Positions 35,101 to 47,100 of a stretch of DNA of 64,000 bases are shown in pieces (within the stretch, counting starts at the first letter, position 1; every line of letters begins with the position of its first letter). The notes under the pieces are model-generated. The model made no database searches and was not told where the DNA came from. It saw only the letters and a list, made by a program, of their open reading frames with translations. This DNA is from Apostichopus japonicus. Lineage: Eukaryota; Echinodermata; Holothuroidea; Aspidochirotida; Stichopodidae. Made by a program: the position numbers and the translations under genes. Where the stretch lies: assembly GCF_037975245.1 (NCBI RefSeq), contig NC_092571.1:2398501-2462500 (forward strand). Reading direction: 5' to 3'.

Positions 35101-38100
35101 AGGGTAAAAAGCATCAGGGAATAGTCTCCGGTAGAGAAGCCTTGTTAGCAGCATTACATAGATTTCTGTCATTATCTTGGAAGTCTGTATAACCTACGTG
35201 TGGGATAATCCTAATATATTTGGTTCTCCTAAACTCTTGCAGGTCAGCGGAGTCGAGATGAGGAAGTGGATGGATGAGCTTCTCCCGATTCTCATTGACA
35301 TGCTTCAAGACTCATCATCGTTGAGCAAACGAGAGGCAAGTCTTTTCAAAGTTTTGTCTTACTTTGTACAGTTTTTTACAGAAAACTGTACAGAAAAAAC
35401 TGACACGTATAAGATCTGACACAGGCATATATCATAGAAATAGGCAATAATACAAAAAAAAGCACCCCCTCAGATTTGCCTATATGAAGCTATTAATTTG
35501 AGACAGAGCTTAGTTTAGTTCTGCAAAGATTGTCTTCTTCAGGTTTGCATAGGTTTTACATAGCAGTTACGATGTTAATGAATTTGTTCTACATGAAATA
35601 TTGAATTGTTAAGGTTCTTATGCAGATAGAGTATGTAGCAACAGTTGGACAATGTTTGTGATACCAGATACATTAGGCTGCGTCCATAGGTTTTACATAG
35701 CAGTTGTGATGTTAATGAATTTGCTCTACATGAAATATTGAAATGTTAAGGTTCCTATGCAGATAGAGTATGTAGTAGCAGTTGGATCATGTTTGTATTA
35801 CCAGATACATTAGGCTGCGTCCATAGGTTTTTCATAGCAGTTGTGATGTTAATGAATTTGTTCTACATGAAATATTGAATTGTTAAGGGTTCCTATGCAG
35901 ATAGAGTATGTAGTAGCAGTTGGACAATGTTTGTGATATCAGATACATTAGGCTGCGTCCATAGGTTTTTCATAGCAGTTGTGATGTTAATGAATTTGTT
36001 CTACATGAAATATTGAATTGTTAAGGGTTCCTATGCAGATAGAGCATGTAGTAGCAGTTGGACAATGTTTGTGATATCAGATACATTAGGCTGCGTGCAT
36101 AGATTCTACATAGCAGTTGTGATGTTAATGAATTTGTTCTACATGAAATATTGAATTGTTAAGGGTTCCTATGCAGATAGAGTATGTAGTAGCAGTTGGA
36201 CAATGTTTGTGATATCAGATACATTAGGCTGCGTGCATAGATTCTACATAGCAGTTGTGATGTTCCGGAAGTTGCTCTACATGAAATATTGAAATGTTAA
36301 GGTTCCTATGCAGATAGAGTATGTAGCAGCAGTTGGACTATGTTTGTGTTTTAACTGGATCTTCAGCAATGAAAAAAAAAACTTACAATTAAAGCAAGAA
36401 AAAGGTTAACTTCAATAATAATTCTGACTCTGATCCAAGTAAGACCTGAAAGATGATCATTTCTATGGCAACAAGTAATATTTTATTCTTGTTTTGTTTT
36501 CCCTTTTGACAGAATGCCCTCTGGACATTGTGTGAACTGGTGGAGAGCACTGGTTGTGTAGTGAAGCCATACAACAAGTATCCCAATCTGCTAGATTTAT
36601 TGCTGAACTTTCTGAAGACTGAACAGTCTCAAGTTCTGCGGAGAGAAGTAAGAAACACACAGTTATTTTATTGAAATTGGAGAGAATGTGCACAATCTTA
36701 AAGAAAGTGAGGGCATAGGGAGTAAATTTGTCGTAACTTAATGATTCAGTTAAGTGGCCAGAAATGCCACAATAGGAAAGCAGATTACTTTAATGCTTTG
36801 AATGATTGTCTTAGTGCAAAGTCATGTCCTAAATAGTTGATGTAAGTTCAAGTTATGTTAATTCACAGCGCGGCCAGACTTTATTGTAAGTTGTGCTAGA
36901 TAAGAACTGATAATTATTATTATAAGTTATTGAAAAGAATTTCAAACAATTCGTTGGCGTTTCCCAGTTTTCTTAAATGTTATGAATTAGGATACGGTTT
37001 GCTAAACCAATCTGAGTTTCGTATATATACAGTTGATATTTCACAAAACCGTTCAAACCAGGTATTTGTGTAAAACTCAAAGACCAATGAGAAAATTTTG
37101 TCTTCTCCTTCACGGATTTCCCTCAAATTCTCCATATGTCCGAAAACTTTCGTTTTCGTAGACAGATAGAGAAAAATGTGAATAGTAATTCAATACATTT
37201 GACATAATAAGACACAGTGATGAAATATATAGGTATACATGTATGTGAGTTATAATGTTAAAGGTTCAGTGTGTAATGACAACCAAATTTGCACACGGAG
37301 CAAAGTGTAGGTACTTTTGTGCGTAACTAAAAGATCATCTCTATCGTTTTGTAGACTATACGAGCCCTTGGTCTCCTCGGAGCTCTGGATCCTTACAAGC
37401 ACAAGATCAACCAAGGCAAGAAGGACAGCATGACCGACACAGCTGCTGCACTGAGTACCTCAGAGACCAAGACATCACAGGAAGGTAAGATGATGTCTCT
37501 GTAAAAAATATCACACGCACCCAAGCACTTGCTGGTTGCTGTTCGGTTTGGATCAGAGATGGTATCTGCTCAATTGGGAGATATGCCGTACTCAACTGGC
37601 TGTAAACGAACAGCCTTCGTCTATATCTATCTGGGGAGCACAAATTTAAGTTTATGAACAGATAGTGCTGCACGCTTTCTTTGGCAACACACTCAAAGCT
37701 TGTTCATTGATGATCTCTGAAGATAATGAAACCATTCTTTGCTCTCTGCACTTCCTTTATCCTCCTTTTGTCACCACCACTGGCATAGATTATCTCTCAT
37801 TCCCAAAGTTGATGTTGAAAAGTTGATAAGTTGATGTTGATTAGTTGATGTTGATAAATCTTTCTTTCAAAAAGTTGTCTGACAAAGGTCATCATCTCCT
37901 GTATGATCGCAAAAATACCATTTTCTCTATAAATTTCAAGATTTTCACGACTTGGTCTTCTCTGTTCCGATACTTGTATCTACAGCGAGTGAAATGCTGG
38001 TTACCCTCGGGAGTCCAAACCTGGAAGATTTCTACCCAGCAGTAGCGATATCAACCTTAATGCGGATCATGAAGGACCCCTCGCTGGCCAATCACCACAC

Positions 38101-41100
38101 AGGAGTCGTTCAAGCCATCACCTTCATCTTTAAGAGTCTCGGAGTCAAGTGCGTCCAGTTCTTACCACAGATCATGCCGACTTACATCTACGTCATCAGG
38201 ACCTGCGATCCAGGAATACGAGAGGTGAGGAATGTTTCAAATTGCCAACTTTATTTGTGGCTTCCAAATAATTAGGATAGATGGGAGTTGATTGTGCTAT
38301 GTGATAATGCTTCAGTGTTGTTGAATTTCATGTGTATAAACATTTGATTGATACTCCATAGAGTTATTAGGGCCTGTTTGATGTCAGACCTGGATCGAAA
38401 ACAGAACTCTGAGGTAAACATAGAATTGTAAGATGCAGTCCATGTGTGTACACAACTCTGAATTAGATTTTTGCACGTGCAATGATTAGGGGCTGGTGGG
38501 GGGGGGGAGGGTGGTGGTTGTTTCTATTTAGTATTATGAGTGTAAGTCACATATGACATCTACAAGTATTCTGTTTTCTTTTATTTTGTTTCTTCGTTTG
38601 TTCACAGTTTTTGTTTCAGCAGCTAGGAACAATCATTTCCATCGTTAAGCAGCACATCCGGAACTATTTGGATGATATTTTTGACCTAATCAGGGTAGGT
38701 GTTTCCTCGTCGTCATGTTTACAGGTGTCTTAAGTAATAATGAGAAGATGTGGAAATTCGTTAGTGTTGTTTCATGGACCAGAACGTTGCATAAAAGTTG
38801 AGAAGACAAAAATTTCATGTGAAGAAAGGGTTGATTTTGACAACAATTTAATCTTGTATCTGCCCTGTATTTGATAACTTTGATACTGTTTTGTTCTCTT
38901 TACATTGTAAGAACCCCCTAACTACACATCAAATTTACTGTTCAGTTGTACCCGTTATTGCACAGAAAATTTACTGTATGGTTGTAACTGCACGGTAAAT
39001 TTACTGTACGGTTGTAACTAGCAACTGCACAGCAAATTTACTGTACAGTTGTAACTGCACGATAAATTTATTGTACGGTTGTAACTACCCAGTAACTACA
39101 CGGTAGATTTACTGTATGGTTGTAACTACCCTGTAAATGTACAGTAAATTTACCGTACGGTTGTAAGGTTGTGGAGAAACAAGTAAATGCATGATTTTAT
39201 GTATAGTAAGTGCCTTTGTTATCACTAATTTTTTATATTATTTGTCCTTGACTTGAACACACTGTAAGAATTAAGTAGGAAGTTGGCGCCTCGTTTGAAA
39301 ATTCAGTTTTATCTCATCTTGACCTCACACATGCCATCAGTTCCCCTCAAATTCTTATTTTACCTATGGCATATGTGCCATGGCCTCTTTCAAAAATCAT
39401 TTCAAACCCCCTGGTGCTCTTTCATGCTTTTATTCTTTACTTTTTTCTTTTTCTTCTTTTTTCGGTATGGTAGGACTTTTGGACAGTTAATAGTCCTTTA
39501 CAGAACACCATTATTCTTCTGGTGGAGCAGTTAGTCGTGGCTCTGGGAGGAGAGTTCAAACTCTACCTGCCTCGAATCATCCCCATGATGCTGAAAGTGT
39601 TCATGCACGACCACAGCTCCAGCAAGACAGTGACTACAAAGGTAAAGTGTTGTAGGAATTGTAAGCGTATACGTAAGACGAAAGTTAGATAATAGTGTAA
39701 TGTAGTGGATCTGGCTCATGCATTAACTCAGTACAAAAAATATAAGTTTGATACACAGCTTGTAAATTGAAACACATTGATCCAACTCTGAACTTGATTG
39801 CGTATTCTGTTTTTGAGAAATTTGCAATATTGAAATATATTAATTTCATTTTGTGAAGGGTCCTCTTTTAAACCGGTGATGTCACAGATTTTCCTACTCC
39901 ATTGCTCCGTCATATCTGGAACTATATTCCAACTATCATCAGAGAGTATCTCTCCCCCCCCCCCTTCCCCCCACTGAGAACTCAAGAAATTGCTCAAAAC
40001 CTTAATGAGTCCAACAACATTACATAAAGTCTAATAAATTCAGTCAATTGTCTAAATGAATTCAGTAATAGTGTAATGTAGTGGATCTGGCTCATGCATT
40101 AACTCAGTACAAAAATAAATATAAATTTGATACGCAGCTTGTAAATTGAAACACATTGACGCAACTCTCAACTTTATCGCGTATTCTGTTTTTGAGAAAT
40201 TTGCAGCATTGAAATATATTTATTTCATTTTGTGAAGGGTCCTCTTTTTAACCTGTGATGTCACAGATTTTTCCACTTCGTTGCTTGGCATATCTGGAAC
40301 TGTATTCCAACTATCATCAGAGAGTATTTCCCCCTCCCCCTCCCCCCACTGCATCAGAGAGTATCTCCCCCTCCCCCCACTGAGAACTCAAGAAATTGCT
40401 CAAACTTTAAAGAGTCCAACAACATTACATAAAGTCTAATACATTCAGTCAATTGTCTAAATTCAGTCAATTGTCTAAATATATTCAGTAAATTCAGTAA
40501 AATTGACCCATGCATTTTCTGCTAAATTTTCCCAAGTGTAATCCAAGTATAAGTGCCATTTTTGTATCAAGTAAAATTTAACCATCGATATTTTTCTCTT
40601 TTGTTATTAAGCTTCTCAACGGTGTACAGCGATTTGGCCCTAACCTTGATGATTATATGCATCTTCTACTCCCTCCCATTGTCAAACTGTTTGACTCCTC
40701 GGAGGTCCCGCTTCCTGTTAGAAAGTAAGTTTGAACGACACTGTCCGTTTTTTTTTGTGAAGCATACCCCTCTCACCACTTGAATACTTATTTTGTGATG
40801 TCCCACCATCCTTTCATGAATTGGACAAATTTATAACTCAAATCTTTGTTTTCCTTTAAACTTGTGGGAATTAAGTTGATTTTCAATTATTTTATTGCTA
40901 CTGAAACTGAACTGGTCAGCCAGCCAAACATAGAACACTTGATTTATGATATAGCCTACTCATTTTGGTTTGATAAGAAATGTTGAGATGTTTTTTTTTA
41001 TAAAAATTCTTTTACACAGGAAAGTGAAAAAGAAATGGTGGTTTAGTTATTAAAATTCCCACAAGTGAAATGCTTTGTAATATTGACCTTTGTGTAATTG

Positions 41101-44100
41101 TTGTTGGCAGTATGTCAGAATAATCTTTTAGACCTTATTGGGTTGGTCGGATAAATAAGTTGCCTTGCTATGTTCCTGCAACCGGAACAAGCATAGACAA
41201 ATGTGACTTTAAGGAGTATACTGGTGGCATACTGATGGCATGATGGTGGCAACATACTGATGGCATGATGGTGGCAACATAATGGTGGTAGACACTGGTG
41301 CCAGCACAAAAACTTCCATCTCAGTTTTTTTGTTATTAACTCTAGATATTGCTGTGTAGAGATAACTTTGTTTTAATGAACTGATTAACCCTGTAATATT
41401 CCAGGGGTCATAGGTTGTTCTTGTGTGATGTCATCCTTGCAGACACTATGCCTCAAAAACTTCTCCATTCATCTACAAATATGAGTTACCGAATTTTCCA
41501 CAAAAATCTTTTTCAACCATCCCTGTTAAACCTAGTGTCTCAGATCATGAACGGAAGTCGCATTTATGAAACTATCGTAAACCATCCTATCATGCATGTT
41601 CAATGTTTTTTTTGCATAACGCAGCCAGTCACACATCTCTCGTCTCTTTCAGAACCGCTTTGGAAACCATTGACAAACTCAGCGACACTTTAGATTTCAC
41701 AGATTTTGCTTCTAGGATCATACACCCGTTGGTCCGCACCTTAGACTCCACCCCCGAACTGAGAGGTCCGGCCATGGAGACCCTCTCCTCGGTGGTCCTC
41801 CAGCTGGGCCGTAAGTTCATGATCTTCATCCCGATGGTACACAAGGTCCTGATCCGACATCGCGTCCACCACCAGAAATACGAAACCCTCATCTTGAAAA
41901 TTGCCAAGGTGAATTCCTCCCCTTTTGATTTTAAAGTTTCAGATTTTGTAAAAGTTAGAGTGAATCCACTCATTGCTCACTAATTCTACTTTAATATATA
42001 TTCTTAGATCTAGGCAAAATATTTGAAAATGGAAAATGGGAGCCATTTCTGGTATAAAGATGTAAGAAGTTCAGAGAGCTGGGTGGTTAAGTGGTGTAGA
42101 GAACGGCTGTGTTATATTCACCTCATACCAATTTGCGACTAATTTTACAGTTTCCAAGATTTGGTTTTTCAAGTTGGTTTTGCTTCTCATTTCCACTCAT
42201 TTCTTGTTATTTGTGTGTGAGACAAGCGTATTGGTCTACTTTGCATGCTGTATTAGGTCACACTGTAATGATTTAAATCTAATTTCTGTATTAAAGTATA
42301 CTAACTATATTGATACCTCATGAAGGAAGATCTCAATGATGGTAAATGGTTCGTTTTGTTTGGTAAACTTCCAATTGAACTAGCCAGCATGGTGATATTG
42401 TTAAATAAATTTTTTGTGAAAATTGAAGAAAAAAAAAAAAAGGAAAAAAATTGTCCATGAGTAGTTAACTTTCTTTGAGTGTAACATCGAAATAATCATT
42501 ACATTGTCGGTCTAAATTTGATGTTTAATATATTTTCCCCCCCTTTGTGTTCTTCTTTAGGGAACCACTATCGTGGAGGATGAGCTACTCCAGATGAGGG
42601 CTCGTCAGAAACGGTCCAGCCACAGGAAAGAGGAGACTACAACGGCAGAGCAGGTCGCCCCCAAGAAACTTCCTGTCAGCATCTCAAACCTCTCAAAGGT
42701 TAGTTTTTATATCAACCTTGACTTGTTTACTGCTTCAAACTAAAGTTCCTTTCATTTTGCTTTTGTGGTTTCCTTCTTTGCTTTCACAAATAGCACTGGA
42801 TGCCATATGTTACTCTCATCACTTATTGTAACCAGGTGTTTGTCTCGTACTTATGCACTGTAATATTTTACAGGGTTATTTTACATTATTTTATGCACTG
42901 TAATACTTTACAGAGTTCTGCAACAATCATTTTTTAACAAGAGAGGTTTATATAGAGTTTGTAATCCCGAGATCACTGTTTCAAATCCCATTCTAGACAA
43001 TACACATATTTGGAATAGAACTTGCTTTATAAACCTGTGGTTTGTCTTTGGAGTAAGCGGTTACAATTGTTGGACCGGTTCTGAGAAATTTAGTCTTTAA
43101 ATTCCCATTATTGAGCTTCTAAGTGTAGTGCTCTCCGTGAAATATTCTTTGTTGGCAAATTTGAAATGTCTTCAGATATTCTCCCTTTCCCCCTCCCTCC
43201 AGCTAAACTGAAATATATCTTGTGTTAATGATATCTTAAGCTTATTGCAGACAAGTTCAGTCTAGATGTGAGAAACTTGCAATGAATATTCATAAGAGAA
43301 AAAGGGATAAGTCAATGAATGTTCTCATTTCTTGATGATTTCCAGGCATGGTCGGTCCACAGGCTCTTCTCTCGAGATGATTGGATGGAGTGGCTCCGTA
43401 GACTCAGCATCGAGCTCCTCAAGGAATCACCATCACACGCCCTGAGGTCCTGCTGGGCCTTGGCGCAAAGCTACAATCCCTTGGCTAGGTGAGCTTTCCT
43501 TGCCTCACCCTGTCTGTGTTCCTCCCCTTCTCCCTGTATCTGCCTCACTTTCCTCACCTTAGTCTCAACTTCCAGTAGCATCCACATGTGTAACTTTGCC
43601 ATTCCTGTGTCCCTTCTCCTCCCTGCTACTATTGTTCTACGCTTGTACCTTTGATTCTTCCCCCTTTTCCGCCTTTCATCTTACCTCCTCCATCGCCCCT
43701 CCATCTTCCCTCCTGCATTTCCCCTCCATCTCCACTCCATTTCCCTTATATAACCCCTCCCTCATCCTTCACATCCCCTCCTCCATCTCCCCTCCTCCAT
43801 CTTTCCTCCATCTCCACTCCTCCATCTCCACTCTTCCATCTCCACTCCTACATCTCCTCTCCATCTACCCTCCTGCATATCCCCTCCATCTTCCCTCCAT
43901 CTCCCATCTATAACCCCTCCTTCTTCCTCAATATCCCCTCCATCTCCATCTTCCCTCCATTTACCCTCTATAACCCCTCCCTCATACTTCACATCCCCTC
44001 CTCCATCTCCCCTCCTCCATCTTTCCTCCATCTCCACTCCTCCATCTCCACTCTTCCATCTCCACTCCTACATCTCCTCTCCATCTACCCTCCTGCATAT

Positions 44101-47100
44101 CCCCTCCATCTTCCCTCCATCTCCCATCTATAACCCCTCCTTCTTCCTCAATATCCCCTCCATCTCCATCTTCCCTCCATTTACCCTCTATAACCCCTCC
44201 CTCATACTTCACATACCCTCCTCCATCTCCACTCCTACATCTTCTCTTTTCCCCTCCCGATACCCTTCTCCACTTCTTGAAAGAAGAAGGATAAGAAGAA
44301 GACAAAAACACCTTTCATAAATATTAATTCTAGTGATATTTAAAAGATGTGACCATTTCTACTCATATGTTTATTTATTTATTTTTTCCTTGGACAGAGA
44401 TCTCTTCAACGCTGCTTTTGTTTCCTGCTGGTCCGAGCTGACGGAACAAGATCAGGATAGTCTGATCCTAAGCTTGCAGAAAGCTCTTACCTCGTTGGAC
44501 ATCCCGGAGATAGTCCAGATACTGCTGAACTTGGCTGAATTTATGGAACATTCAGATAAGGTGACCAAGAGATCATATAATATGAGGGGGGGGGGGGGGG
44601 AAACAGATGTTGTTTTTATTGCAATTTCCATTGGTAGAATAATATGTCTGTGTAAGCAAAATAGGAGTATCTGCATGGTGGTCAGTACAAACAAATATCC
44701 ATTCCCAAAAGTCTCTGGTTGACTCCCATTCCCAAGTCCAATTTCTCACCAAACCTTTCACTTGAGTTTCTTTAGACGTGCCCAGCAAAGTTCCAAGTTC
44801 TTTCCTCTCAGTCAGAAATTGACAATTATCCATTCTTCAGTAGTTTACACATCAGTTACCTCAGGCCCCAATTCTTAATTGCAAAGTAGGCTAGGCTAGC
44901 AACTCTGATAGCAAAAGTGTTGAATCTGTGTTAGACAAAGCTTTAAACTCACAAGATCTTGCACATGCTTGTGACTTCATATGAGAAATCAGCAAAGCAG
45001 TTTCTTTGAGTGTATTTGACAGTGAGAGAAAAACACATTCTGCGAGGACAAAACAGCTGAAGCACCTGTTTTTGGCTGTTTTGATAACAGGAAAAAATGT
45101 CTACATTTTAGACCCATGATCATTGTTGACGTTTGTTATAGAAAGTTTCAGTTTGATAAAATACTAAAAACACATTCCTATTTTGTCCAGAATAACTTGG
45201 CTAAAGCCTCAAAATAAAGAATGGAACATTTGTCAAAAATCATAGAAAATAAATAAAAAAATGCCAGAATAATGATCCTCCATTAAGAGTTTGTCAAGTG
45301 AAGCAGAAATATAAATATTTGAAGTCAGCAATTTTCACTGAGCCTAACATTTACTCACCTCTCCTATTCCTTCAACAGGGTCCTTTGCCCCTGAACACTA
45401 TTCTTCTAGGAGAGAGGGCCGCTAATTGTAGGGCCTATGCCAAGGCACTTCATTACAAAGAAGATGAATTTCAGAGAGGGCCCAACACAGAAATCCTTGA
45501 GGCCCTCATAAGGTGAGCAAAGTGTTAAGTCAGTAATGCCATTATACAGCAGAAATGTTTGGCACGATTTTCAACTGCAGGTAATTTGTGTGGCTGTGTT
45601 CTGTGTGGCTGTGGTCAAGGACTAGAAACAGCCATGTATCATTTTTGTGTAAAGGGGCCCCCTCCCCCCCCCCCACTTTGTGTAGGAAAATGGCTGAATG
45701 GAAATGAATACTCCATAGGTAATATATAGGGGGGAAAAATACTGAGGCAAAATGTGATCTGTTTTTCTGTTCCCTAACTCTACCTATGATTGTCTGAATG
45801 TGACCAACTACATTCTTCATTAATGTAGGCAACAACTGCTTCAATAATATGCTGTCATATTTTGTCACAGATTATTAAAACAATGCACTCATCCATATCA
45901 AGTGATATGACCAGAGTAGGATGACCTTTGACACTGCGGGTTGGATCGAAGTACATTTGTTTCCCAAACTGTGGTTTTATGTTTCCTTCTACTAATGTTG
46001 CCATGCCGACTGTATTTCAGTACGTGATGTCGGACAAGTTTTGTTTTCCTGATTTTTTGAAGTCGGTTCATACAGTTGAACTTAGTGAATGAATGCAACA
46101 CAGATTAAAATTGATGTGCTCCTTAGCAGAAGGTGACAAAAAGGATGAGAAAAGAATTCTAACCAGAAACTGCAAAACATTTTGTTTTATTTAAACCTTT
46201 TTATCAGATTATATCCAAAAACTGTTAAACAGTTCTCAGTGATGTGGCTAGACTTTTGAAACTTTGCTTTTTGTTTTTGCTTTTTTCGCCCTCAGTATCA
46301 ATAATAAATTGCATCAGCCCGAAGCAGCCTACGGGGTGCTCCAATATGCCATGAAGAATTACCGAGCCGAATTGGTAAGATTAAGACTTAATGATGTTTG
46401 ATTCTGCAAAGGGTGATTTTGTAATAAAAATATAAGAATTTGTAAAGCGCTTTTATCCAGTTAAAAAAAACTGCTCAGAAGCACTGCAGGAGCAAAGTAC
46501 CCAAAATGGACACAACAGTTATAAAACAAATGGATACGCATTCATGAATAAGAACGTCTTGAGTTCTTTCTGGAAAGTTGACACATGCTGGATTGTTTTC
46601 AGATGTAAGGGGAGACTGTTGTAGAGGATTATTCTGAAAGACACCGAATTATATCGACGATTGACCATCGTCGTTTCAAACAATATTTTCACAGATCACA
46701 AATATTCCATCTTTTACTCCTTATGTCTTCCTTTAAACGACTTGTTTAATCAAAGTCATTAATTTACGTCTTGCTTTTATGTCGGAGGTAGTTATGAACT
46801 TTTCATGTTTTTTTTATGTTTTTCTGTCCGAAGCAAATCCAAGAAACCTGGTACGAGAAACTCCACGACTGGGACAATGCTCTCACGGCTTACGAAAAGA
46901 AGATTGATGCCAGCCCGGACGATATCAGCTTGACCATGGGACGTCTCAGGTGTCTGGAAGCTCTTGGAGAATGGTGAGAACATGTTGGTTTTCATTCCAT
47001 AAATACCTATCTGGTTCCGATTAAAACAAGTTTGTGAAATCAGTTTGGAGTTACTTGTGGACTAATATGTTGCAAGAACTTCTTAGCAGGTGGTGGGGTG

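Noticed and set aside
35336-35341. Use of the GT at 35340 as the exon 18 donor
   Set aside because: It would add 5 nt and shift the frame against exon 19. The GC donor keeps the conserved KRE/NALWTL join.
43596-44311. Pro/Ser-rich and Gly/Glu-rich frames on both strands
   Set aside because: They are translations of the homopyrimidine satellite; open frames arise automatically from a repeat without TAA or TAG.
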